Origin: Corallococcus sp. AS-1-6
GTDB lineage: Bacteria > Myxococcota > Myxococcia > Myxococcales > Myxococcaceae
Length of the DNA: 64,000 bases
Assembly (NCBI RefSeq): GCF_020037015.1
Contig: NZ_JAIQDE010000001.1
Span: 310,001-374,000 of the forward strand
Direction: 5' to 3'
The position numbers and the translations under genes are program-made. How positions within the stretch are numbered: position 1 is the first letter of the stretch; each line of letters begins with the position of its first letter. A model generated the notes under the pieces. That model saw only the letters and a program-made list of their open reading frames with translations. It was not told the origin of the DNA and searched no databases. Of this stretch, positions 47,351 to 56,233 are shown piece by piece.

Positions 47351-48252
47351 GGCGCTTGGGTCGTCCGGGGCTTGGGCAGGATGCGTTCGCCCGTTTCGGT
47401 CTTCTCGTCCTCGATGAGCTCCAGCCGGAACTTGGAGGCGTTGGAGTAGGCCCGGCCGTCCTCCCCCAGGAAGAACTCCCCGCCCAGCGGATCCTCGGGA
47501 ATCATTCGCAGGTCGCCCGCGGTCACCAGCGCGGGCAGCGTGTCGGGCAGGCGCCCCTCGCGAGCGCGATACCGGGCGATGGCCGCGTCGATGCCCCGGA
47601 GCACGCGCTCCTGCTGGATCTCCTGGATGCGCTGCTCGTAGAAGGCGCGGGACTCCTCGTCCTCCGCGCTGTCGCGCAGCGCGAGGGTCAACGACATGCT
47701 CGCGTCGAAGTCACCGGACTGCGCGTACAGCCGTGTCGCGAGCGCGGCGTAGTAGGGCGGGGCTCCCTCCCACCGGGACATCTCCTGGATGAGGTCCGCG
47801 GCTTCCTTGTACTTCCGCTCGAAGAACATCAGGTTGTACGCGAGCTGGAAGGTCAGGGGCTGGTCGTGCGGGATGTTCGCCACGCCCTTGCGCAACAGGG
47901 CCGTGGACTCCGCTGTGTTGAGGTAGCCGCCCTTGCCCGTGTAGACGGGGATGGTGAGGCCTCCGTAGAGGTACGGCTGCCGGAACTTCGGATCCAGGTC
48001 CGTTACCAGCTCCGCGTAGTCGGAGACATGGAGGTAGTCCTCCGCCCGCACCGCGCTGCCAATGCGGTTGAGCATGAGGATCCAGAAGTAGTCCGTCACC
48101 AGGCCCTTCTGCGCGGTGAACAGCGCCTTGAGCAGGTCGGGGCGTGGGAGAAGGGGGCCGCCACCTTGCCTGCGTAGGGGGACGGGGGGCGCGGACAGGA
48201 GGGCTACCAGCAGCAGTCCCGGAACGAATCGCAGCAGGGGCAGCTTTCGCAT
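47347..48252 (-). CDS. pilG: PilG, accessory protein of the PilGHI transporter
   Basis: Protein of 301 residues with an N-terminal signal or membrane anchor (about residues 5-25) and a helical extracytoplasmic region with TPR-like spacing (A-Y-N-L-M-F-F-E-R-K-Y-K-E-A-A and similar). The C-terminal segment R-E-G-R-L-P-D-T-L resembles the ends of pseudopilin-like and PilG proteins. The ATG at 48252 was chosen because it starts the membrane segment and has GAGG upstream. Function is known only by association: mutants in M. xanthus lack pili. Confidence 0.85.
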   Translation of the reverse strand: MRKLPLLRFVPGLLLVALLSAPPVPLRRQGGGPLLPRPDLLKALFTAQKGLVTDYFWILMLNRIGSAVRAEDYLHVSDYAELVTDLDPKFRQPYLYGGLTIPVYTGKGGYLNTAESTALLRKGVANIPHDQPLTFQLAYNLMFFERKYKEAADLIQEMSRWEGAPPYYAALATRLYAQSGDFDASMSLTLALRDSAEDEESRAFYEQRIQEIQQERVLRGIDAAIARYRAREGRLPDTLPALVTAGDLRMIPEDPLGGEFFLGEDGRAYSNASKFRLELIEDEKTETGERILPKPRTTQAP

Positions 48253-48269
48253 GGCCTCACGAAACGACA

Positions 48270-48300
48270 ACGGGACGCCCGAAATGCCCGGGCGCCCCGT
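48270..48300 (-). terminator. Strong hairpin between pilA and pilG
   Basis: Read on the minus strand, a 12-base stem with one G-T pair (ACGGGGCGCCCG / CGGGCGTCCCGT) encloses a 7-base loop and is followed by TGTCGTTTC. It lies 75 bases after the pilA stop and 17 before the pilG start, so it probably ends most pilA transcripts and lets a fraction read into pilGHI. Confidence 0.65.
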
Positions 48301-48375
48301 TGAATTGTGCCATGCCGAGCCGCTTCGGTGAATCAAATGAAGCGGGCCCGGCAGGCTTGCACGGCGTGCAGCGAA

Positions 48376-49005
48376 TTAGCCGCCGCAGCTCACGTCGTTG
48401 AACGCGTTGGTGGGCTCGCCCGCGACCAGGTTCAGGCCGTTCGGGGTGTCCTCGTCGATGCCGCAGGGGTTCTGCACGGTGGCCTCACCGGCGACCGTGG
48501 CGGAGGTGATGCCCCAGGTGTCGCCCTCGGGATCGTTGTCCACGTTGCCGATCGCCGTCGCGTTGAACGAGCAGTTCGGGCAGTCCTCGATGGTGGGGTT
48601 CACGCCCACCGCGTTGACGGCGTCCGCGGCGGCCGGCGCCGTGGGGAACTTCAGCGCGTCCTGGCCGATGCAGCCGGCGGTGGCGCCAGCGCGACGCGCC
48701 GTGGGGGTCGCGTCGACGGCGGCGGCGCAGCCCGTGGCCATGCCGTAGCTGTAGCGGTTGCCGGCCTCGGGATCGAACCCGATGACCGTGAAGTTCACCT
48801 GGTACTTGTCCTTCTCACCGAAGTACGCCTTCTGGGCCGTGAAGATGGCCTTCAGGTTCGTCTTCGCCTCCGACTGCTTGGACTTCGCCTGGAAGCGGAT
48901 GAAGTTCGGGATGGCGATGGCGGCCAGGATGCCGATGATGGCGACCACGATCATCAGCTCGATGAGGGTGAAGCCACCCTTCTTCCGGAAGAGACGGTTC
49001 ATCAT
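48376..49005 (-). CDS. pilA: Major type IV pilin PilA
   Basis: Protein of 209 residues, longer than most type IVa pilins and of myxobacterial type. A short basic leader ends in Gly before FTLIELMIVVAIIGILAAIA, with the essential Glu at mature position 5. The C-terminal half contains cysteines including a D-C-P-N-C motif shared with M. xanthus PilA. Start at 49005 (M-M-N-R) or 49002. A sigma-54 promoter lies about 55 bases upstream and a hairpin downstream. The globular part is expected to vary between species. Confidence 0.97.
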   Translation of the reverse strand: MMNRLFRKKGGFTLIELMIVVAIIGILAAIAIPNFIRFQAKSKQSEAKTNLKAIFTAQKAYFGEKDKYQVNFTVIGFDPEAGNRYSYGMATGCAAAVDATPTARRAGATAGCIGQDALKFPTAPAAADAVNAVGVNPTIEDCPNCSFNATAIGNVDNDPEGDTWGITSATVAGEATVQNPCGIDEDTPNGLNLVAGEPTNAFNDVSCGG

Positions 49006-49057
49006 GATTGGGGACTCCGCGGTGGGCAGAGGGGGGTTGGACGACGTGCGAACTCTT

Positions 49058-49073
49058 AGCACGAAGAGTGCCA
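49058..49073 (-). promoter_or_regulatory. Sigma-54 promoter of pilA
   Basis: On the minus strand TGGCAC (-24) and GTGCT (-12) are spaced so that the invariant GG and GC are exactly 10 bases apart; only the first T of the -12 box is changed. Transcription should start near 49047, about 42 bases before the pilA start codon. This fits control by the PilS/PilR pair encoded next door and the known sigma-54 dependence of pilA in M. xanthus. Confidence 0.85.
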
Positions 49074-49234
49074 CGCCGAACAATCCGCCCAACCCCCGGG
49101 ATTCCCAGGGCAGGCGAGCCGGGCAGGGGTTGGATCACTCGCGGGCCTGCCAATTTTTGTCACTGCCGCTGACGGTTTTCGTCCTTCATCGCGCAGTCGC
49201 CAGCTCCGGAAGCGGCGGGTAGGATTCCGGCTCC

Positions 49235-50311
49235 GTGACGTTCACCTACGCGCCGGGCTGGGCCGAGCCCCTCTTCATCCTCTTCCTGTTCATCCTCGGC
49301 CTGTGCATCGGGTCCTTCCTCAATGTCGTCATCGCGCGGGTGCCCGAGGGGCTGAGCATCGTGCGACCCGGGTCCCGCTGCCCGAAGTGCGGGCACGTGC
49401 TCTCCTGGTACGAGAACATCCCGGTCCTGTCGTGGCTGGGGCTGCGCGGGAAGTGCCGCGGCTGCGGCGCGCCCATCTCCCCGCGCTACGTCCTGGTGGA
49501 GCTGCTCACGGGGCTGCTCTTCCTCGCGTGCCTCAAGCGCTTCGACTGGACGTACGCGCTGGTGCCCGCGCTCGTGCTCGTGTTCCTGCTGGTGCCGCTC
49601 ACCTTCATCGACCTGGAACATTGGATCCTCCCGTTCTCGCTGACGCTGCCGGGCATTGCCGCGGGCGTGCTGCTGGCCATCCCCCAGGGCGCGGAGGCGG
49701 TGGGGCAGGCGGCGCTGGGCGCGGCGGTGGGGTTCCTGAGCTTCCGGCTGATGGAGTACGTGGGCTGGCGCGCGTTCAAACGGGAAGCGCTGGGCGGCGG
49801 GGACAAGTTCCTCGTCGCGCTCCTCTGCGCGTTCCTGGGCTGGCAATCGCTCCTGGGCATCCTCTTCTTCGCGTCGCTCCAGGGCTCCATCGTGGGCGTG
49901 GCGCTGCTGGCCCTCACGGGAAGGGCCGGCCCGCGCGGCGCGCCGGAGGCGGAAGGCCCGGCTTCTCCGCAGGGCCCGCAGGCCGACGCGTCCGTGACGC
50001 CCTCGCCGCGGGCGGCTCCAGCACAAGAGGAGGCGGAGGAGCCCGAAGCCACCATGACCTGGGACTTCACGAAGCCCGGCCTTCCTTTATGGAAGCGCGT
50101 GGTGCTCGTCCCGGTGTGCCTGTTGGTCCAGCCCATCCCGGACGCGCCGCTGGATGACGCCGGGGAGGAGGAGGAGTGGGTCCCCGGTCCCACCAACATC
50201 CCCTTTGGCCCGTGGCTGGCGCTGGCGGGGCTGGAGCTGATGCTCCTGGGGCCGTGGCTTGCGCGCGTGCTGTCTCCGGAGGTGGCGATGATGCTCGGAG
50301 GGGCGCGGTGA
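49235..50311 (+). CDS. pilD: Prepilin peptidase / N-methyltransferase PilD
   Basis: Protein of 358 residues. The zinc-type cytoplasmic loop has C-P-K-C and C-R-G-C. The aspartic protease sites are F-I-D-L-E-H at the end of one helix and GGGDKFL, the GxGD motif, in a later helix. About 90 residues rich in Pro, Ala and Glu (about 228-325) are inserted before the last helix, which makes it longer than the usual 260-290 residues. The start is GTG at 49235. It is divergent from its substrate gene pilA. Confidence 0.95.
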   Translation: MTFTYAPGWAEPLFILFLFILGLCIGSFLNVVIARVPEGLSIVRPGSRCPKCGHVLSWYENIPVLSWLGLRGKCRGCGAPISPRYVLVELLTGLLFLACLKRFDWTYALVPALVLVFLLVPLTFIDLEHWILPFSLTLPGIAAGVLLAIPQGAEAVGQAALGAAVGFLSFRLMEYVGWRAFKREALGGGDKFLVALLCAFLGWQSLLGILFFASLQGSIVGVALLALTGRAGPRGAPEAEGPASPQGPQADASVTPSPRAAPAQEEAEEPEATMTWDFTKPGLPLWKRVVLVPVCLLVQPIPDAPLDDAGEEEEWVPGPTNIPFGPWLALAGLELMLLGPWLARVLSPEVAMMLGGAR

Positions 50312-50333
50312 AGCGCCCCGCGCCGGTGCGGGG

Positions 50334-51452
50334 ATGAAGTGGCGCATCGCCAGCGTGGCGTTCCTCCTGGGCTCGCTGTCCACGGGGCTGTCATGGCTGA
50401 CCCTGCAGCCGGTGCTGATCCGCCTGCTGGACACGGCGCGCAGGCTGGCGCTGCCGGGGTCGCTGGACATGGAGAGCCTCGCGCGGATCCGCGCCTTCCT
50501 GCCGCTGGCGCTGGGGTTGGATCTGCTGGTGCTGACGCTGCTGGCCTATGGCGTGCTGGACCTGGCGGTGGGCCGCCCGCTGCGCGCCATGGAGAAGTCC
50601 GTGGAGCAGTTGGGCCGGCTGCAGTTGGACGCGCCGCTCTCCGGCCAGGGGGGGCCGCTGCTGTCGCGCATCCGGCGCGAGCTCCAGCGCATGGCGGAGG
50701 CGCTCCGTCAGGAACAGGCCCTCACGCGCGCGCAGTTGGAGGCGCTGCGCGAGGCGAACGCCCGGCTCGCGAGGGCGCAGACGGAGCTCGTCGCCTCCGA
50801 GCGCCTGGCCACGGTGGGAAAGCTGGCCGCGGGCGTGGCGCACGAGGTGGGCAACCCGCTGGCGGGCATCCTGGGCTACCTCTCCCTGGCCCGCTCCCGG
50901 GCGCAGGGGCCGGAGCTGAAGGACTTCCTGGAGCGCATCGACCATGAGGTCCTGCGCATCGACCGCATCGTGCGGGGGCTCCTGGACCTGGGCCGCCCGG
51001 CCAGCACCCAGCCCGGGCCGGTGGACGTGGGGCAGGTGGTGGAGACGTGCGTGCGGCTGGTGCGCGCCGGGCCGGAGCTGGACCGGGTGGAGGTCACCCT
51101 GGACGTGGCGCCCGGCCTGCTGGCCCGCGCGGATCCGGGCCCCCTGTCGCAGATCCTCATCAACCTGCTGCTCAACGCGGCCCAGGCCATGGGAGGGGAG
51201 GGGCGTGTGCGCGTCTCCACCCGGCGCGAGGACGCGCAACTGCTGGTGGAGGTGGAGGACAGCGGCCCGGGCCTGTCTCCGGAGGTGCGCGCGCGCCTCT
51301 TCGAGCCGTTCTTCACCACCAAGGGCCGGCAGGGCACGGGCCTGGGACTCGCGGTTTCCCTGAACCTGGCGCAGGGCATGGGCGGCCGGCTGGACGCGCG
51401 AGACGGGGCCGGCGGCGGCGCGTGCTTCCGGTTGTCGCTGCCAGCGGCCTGA
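50334..51452 (+). CDS. pilS2: Second sensor histidine kinase PilS2
   Basis: Protein of 372 residues with two membrane helices (about 8-28 and 60-82), a HAMP-like linker and coiled coil (about 85-155), HisKA with the phospho-His in GVAHEVGNPLAG, and an intact HATPase_c domain (DSGPGL, F-E-P-F-F-T-T-K, G-T-G-L-G-L). It lacks the six-helix input and PAS region of PilS. It lies 22 bases after pilD and 35 before pilR2, so the three probably form one unit. It differs from PilS in having canonical ATP-binding glycines. Confidence 0.9.
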   Translation: MKWRIASVAFLLGSLSTGLSWLTLQPVLIRLLDTARRLALPGSLDMESLARIRAFLPLALGLDLLVLTLLAYGVLDLAVGRPLRAMEKSVEQLGRLQLDAPLSGQGGPLLSRIRRELQRMAEALRQEQALTRAQLEALREANARLARAQTELVASERLATVGKLAAGVAHEVGNPLAGILGYLSLARSRAQGPELKDFLERIDHEVLRIDRIVRGLLDLGRPASTQPGPVDVGQVVETCVRLVRAGPELDRVEVTLDVAPGLLARADPGPLSQILINLLLNAAQAMGGEGRVRVSTRREDAQLLVEVEDSGPGLSPEVRARLFEPFFTTKGRQGTGLGLAVSLNLAQGMGGRLDARDGAGGGACFRLSLPAA

Positions 51453-51487
51453 CGGCGGGGCCGGACGGCATATGATGGGCATCCCCC

Positions 51488-52900
<1,413 letters not shown>

Positions 52901-52951
52901 GGGCAGGAAAGACGCCCGGCCGGCGACCCTTGAGGAATCCTCCAGCGCCAT

Positions 52952-52980
52952 TTGACGGAACGCCGCCGGGGCCGGAAAAT
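52952..52980 (+). promoter_or_regulatory. Possible sigma-70 promoter of pilM
   Basis: TTGACG (52952-52957) and GAAAAT (52975-52980) are 17 bases apart; five and four matches to consensus. The 227-base gap before pilM is otherwise featureless. Confidence 0.35.
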
Positions 52981-53127
52981 CGGGCCTCCGCGATGGTGGG
53001 CCAGGGGGCGCGGTCGTGGCTGGCATTCACGGCGCTCCCCCGTCCGCAGGGCGGCCGGGCGCCAAGCACTTTTTAGGAGGGGTATCAAGCCGGTGCTACG
53101 CTGGCACCCTCTCCGATGGAGTTACGC

Positions 53128-54210
53128 ATGGCGAAGGGCAAACTGGCACTCGGGCTGGATATCGGGTCGACGTCGATCAAGATGATCATGCTCAAGGAGC
53201 AGCGCAAGCGCGGTGAAGTCGGCTACGCGCTCCAGAGCTTCGGAATGAAGCCGCTGCCTCCCGAGGCCATCGTGGACGGCGCGTTGATGAACTCCACGGC
53301 CATCGTCCAGGCCGTCCAGGAGCTGATGTCCGAGCTGAAGGTCAAGGGCAAGGACGTCGCCATCGGCGTGTCCGGCCACTCGGTCATCATCAAGAAGATC
53401 CAGATGCCCCGCATGAGCCAGGAAGAGCTCGAGGAGAGCATCCAGTGGGAGGCGGAGCAGTACATCCCCTTCGACGTGAAGGACGTGAACATCGACACGC
53501 AGATCCTGGACGGCGGCGGCAACGACGCCACCGGCCAGATGGACGTGCTGCTCGTCGCCGCCAAGAAGGACATGATCAACGACTACACCACCGTGGTCTC
53601 CGAGGCGGGACTGGCCCCGGTGGTGGTGGACGTGGACGCGTTCGCCGTCCAGAACATGTTCTCCACGAACTACGAGCTGCCGGACAAGGAGACCGTCGTC
53701 CTCATCAACGCCGGCGCCTCCGTGGTGAACATCAACATCATCGCCAACGGCGTCACCGTCTTCACCCGTGACGTGACCATCGGCGGCAACCAGTTCACCG
53801 AGGAGATCCAGAAGCAGCTCAACGTCTCCTACGAGGAGGCGGAGGCGCTGAAGATCGGCGGCAACCGCGCGGACGCGGACGCCGTGGTGCCCCAGGACGT
53901 GGAGCGCGTGCTCTCCAGCGTGGCGGAGCAGGTGGCCGGTGAAATCCAGCGCTCGCTGGACTTCTACGCGGGCACCGCCGCGGACTCGAACTTCACCAAG
54001 GTCTACCTCTCCGGCGGCACCGCGAAGATCCCCGCCCTGTTCAAGACCATCGAGGCGCGGACCGGCGTCCCGGTGGAGATCCTCAACCCGTTCCGGAAGA
54101 TCGAAGTGGACAACCGCAAGTTCGACCCCGCGTTCATCATGGACGTGGCGCCCATGGCCGCGGTGGCAGTGGGACTGGCGCTCCGGCGCCCGGGCGACAA
54201 GCTGGGCTGA
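53128..54210 (+). CDS. pilM: Type IV pilus assembly protein PilM
   Basis: Protein of 360 residues with the actin-like ATPase fold: LGLDIGSTSIK at the N-terminus (phosphate-1), a phosphate-2 region, and L-S-G-G-T-A-K near the C-terminus (adenosine site). It binds the cytoplasmic tail of PilN and links the motor to the envelope-spanning complex. The ATG at 53128 has GGAG seven bases upstream and gives the usual M-A-K-G-K start; 53116 is a possible alternative. First gene of pilM-N-O-P-Q. Confidence 0.96.
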   Translation: MAKGKLALGLDIGSTSIKMIMLKEQRKRGEVGYALQSFGMKPLPPEAIVDGALMNSTAIVQAVQELMSELKVKGKDVAIGVSGHSVIIKKIQMPRMSQEELEESIQWEAEQYIPFDVKDVNIDTQILDGGGNDATGQMDVLLVAAKKDMINDYTTVVSEAGLAPVVVDVDAFAVQNMFSTNYELPDKETVVLINAGASVVNINIIANGVTVFTRDVTIGGNQFTEEIQKQLNVSYEEAEALKIGGNRADADAVVPQDVERVLSSVAEQVAGEIQRSLDFYAGTAADSNFTKVYLSGGTAKIPALFKTIEARTGVPVEILNPFRKIEVDNRKFDPAFIMDVAPMAAVAVGLALRRPGDKLG

Positions 54211-54240
54211 TACCGCTCTGGCCACGAGGAACTCACGCAC

Positions 54241-54924
54241 ATGATGATCCGAATCAACCTGCTGCCCGTCCGGGCGGTGAAGAAGCGGGAGATGGGCCGG
54301 CAGATCCTGGCCCTCTACGCCGCGGTGCTGATCGCCGCGGTGGTGGGCAATTACTTCTGGTACGCGGACCGCGACGGCGAGCTGCAGCGGGCCAACCAGG
54401 GCATCGCCCAGACGCGCGCGAAGATCGCGGAGCTGGAGAAGGTCATCGGCGAGGTGACCAACATCAACGCCCGCAAGACGGAAGTGGAGAAGAAGCTCGC
54501 GGTGCTGGACGCGCTGCGCAAGGGCCGCAACGGGCCGGTGCGCATGATGGACGCGCTGTCCTCGGCCATCCCCAAGAAGGTCTGGCTGAAGAACTTCGTG
54601 GAGTCCTCCAACAGGGTCACCATCGACGGCTCGGCCGTCAGCCACGACGAGGTCGCGGAGCTGATGCGCGGTCTGGGCAGCATGGTGTGGACGCCCAAGG
54701 GCATGGGGCGCCTGGTGGATCAGGGCCGCAATGCCAGCAAGACGTCGCGCGTGGAGCTCTTCAACACGGAGACCGCCAGCGTGGAGGAGTTCTCCGCGAG
54801 CGACATCAAGCCCTTCTTCGGCAACGTCGAACTGACCAACGCCGTGCAGAGCAAGCCCGGTGCGGCCGGCACGGCGACGTACGTCGACTTCAAGCTCACC
54901 CTCACCGCCAACTACGCCATCTGA
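54241..54924 (+). CDS. pilN: Type IV pilus alignment protein PilN
   Basis: Protein of 227 residues with the N-terminal I-N-L-L-P motif that docks into PilM, one membrane helix (about 22-42), a coiled coil (about 45-95) and a periplasmic ferredoxin-like region (about 100-227). Two adjacent ATG codons (54241 and 54244) could start it. It forms a heterodimer with PilO. It lies 30 bases after pilM and 22 before pilO. Confidence 0.93.
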   Translation: MMIRINLLPVRAVKKREMGRQILALYAAVLIAAVVGNYFWYADRDGELQRANQGIAQTRAKIAELEKVIGEVTNINARKTEVEKKLAVLDALRKGRNGPVRMMDALSSAIPKKVWLKNFVESSNRVTIDGSAVSHDEVAELMRGLGSMVWTPKGMGRLVDQGRNASKTSRVELFNTETASVEEFSASDIKPFFGNVELTNAVQSKPGAAGTATYVDFKLTLTANYAI

Positions 54925-54946
54925 TTGGCGGCGAAGGACCCCTGTC

Positions 54947-55570
54947 ATGGAAAAATACCTGGATCAACTGGCGAAGGCCCCCCCCGCGGCGAAGTTCGGC
55001 GGGCTCGCGGCCATCGTCGTCGTCTTGACCGTGGCCAACTTCTTCACCCTCATCCAGCCCACGGAAGAGAACATCGCCCGCCGCGCGACGGAGCGCCGCA
55101 AGCTCGACCTGGAGCTCGCGGAGAAGAGCGAGATCGCCCAGAACCTCAACGAGCGCCGCCGTGAGATGGACGTGCTCGAGCAGAAGCTGGCGGAGGCCCT
55201 CACGGAGCTGCCGGAGCGGCGCGACATGGAAGAGCTGCTCGCGCAGATCAACGACATCGGCAAGAAGTCCGGCCTGGAGATCGCCCGCGTGGAGCCCGGC
55301 AAGGAGTACGTCGAGGGCAACGAGTTCTTCGCGCGCATCCCCATCAAGATGACGGTGAGCGGCAACTACCACGAGATCGCCATGTTCCTGCAGGAGATGG
55401 CGAACATGCGCCGCATCGTGAACGTCAACAACATCAAGCTCGATGGCGCGGCCCTGAAGAACGAGAAGGTCGTTCTCCAGAGCAGCTTCCTGGCGACGAC
55501 GTTCCGGTTCGTCGACACGAAGGCCGCCGGTACGAAGCCCGCCGACAAGAACAAGAAGAAGAGCAACTAG
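54947..55570 (+). CDS. pilO: Type IV pilus alignment protein PilO
   Basis: Protein of 207 residues: one membrane helix (about 22-42), a heptad-rich coiled coil (about 43-95) and a periplasmic domain with G-N-Y-H-E-I-A-M-F-L, which is conserved in PilO. The C-terminus ends in a lysine-rich tail. The start at 54947 avoids the pilN overlap of longer frames. It pairs with PilN and contacts PilP. Confidence 0.93.
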   Translation: MEKYLDQLAKAPPAAKFGGLAAIVVVLTVANFFTLIQPTEENIARRATERRKLDLELAEKSEIAQNLNERRREMDVLEQKLAEALTELPERRDMEELLAQINDIGKKSGLEIARVEPGKEYVEGNEFFARIPIKMTVSGNYHEIAMFLQEMANMRRIVNVNNIKLDGAALKNEKVVLQSSFLATTFRFVDTKAAGTKPADKNKKKSN

Positions 55571-55605
55571 AAACTTGATCCGCCCGGCAACAAGGGCGAC
55601 AAGGG

Positions 55606-56175
55606 ATGACGCGGATGAAGACGTTCAAGTCCACGATGACCGTTGCGGTGATGGCCCTGACCCTGTCCGCTTGTGGGGACACGCCCAAGGCCAAACCCCC
55701 TGCTCCTGCCAAGGCCGCCGCCCCCGCGCCGGCCCCGGTGGCGGAGAAGACCGAGGCGTCGGCGGCGCCAATGTTCGTCTACACCTACAGTCCGGTGGGC
55801 AAGCGGGACCCGTTCCGCAGTCCGCTGGAGGAGCTCGGGCCGGTGGCGCGTGACGCACCGGAGCGGGCCTGCAATGAACCCCTGTGCGTGTTCGACCTCG
55901 ACCAGCTCAAGCTGGTGGCGGTCGTCACGGGGGACGCCAGCCCGCTGGCGATGGTCGAGGACCCCCTGGGTCGCGGCCACATCGTCCGGCGCAACACCCG
56001 CGTGGGGCGCCAGGGCGGCAAGGTCACACAGATTCTCCGGGACTCGGTCACCGTCACCGAGGTCTTCACCGGCGCCAAGGGCGAGCTCATCAGCAATCCG
56101 GTGAGTCTCCAGCTCAAGGCGGATGGCGTGAAGGACCCCGCCTACAACCTGATGACGGGCAAGAACTGGGAGTAG
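55606..56175 (+). CDS. pilP: Type IV pilus pilotin-like lipoprotein PilP
   Basis: Protein of 189 residues with a lipoprotein signal (lipobox L-S-A-C at about residue 23), a Pro/Ala-rich flexible linker (about 27-55) and the C-terminal beta domain typical of PilP (K-R-D-P-F-R-S at its start and G-x-x-V-R-R-N-T-R-V-G in the middle). It bridges PilN/PilO to the PilQ secretin. A second in-frame ATG lies at 55615. Confidence 0.93.
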   Translation: MTRMKTFKSTMTVAVMALTLSACGDTPKAKPPAPAKAAAPAPAPVAEKTEASAAPMFVYTYSPVGKRDPFRSPLEELGPVARDAPERACNEPLCVFDLDQLKLVAVVTGDASPLAMVEDPLGRGHIVRRNTRVGRQGGKVTQILRDSVTVTEVFTGAKGELISNPVSLQLKADGVKDPAYNLMTGKNWE

Positions 56176-56233
56176 CGCCCCACGGCGCGCCCGCGGGCAG
56201 TCGTCGCCCGCTTCCAACTTGTTGAGGGGACGC

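Noticed and set aside
53102-53120. TGGCAC just before pilM, resembling a sigma-54 -24 box
   Set aside because: No GC is present 10 bases after the GG, so the -12 element is missing.
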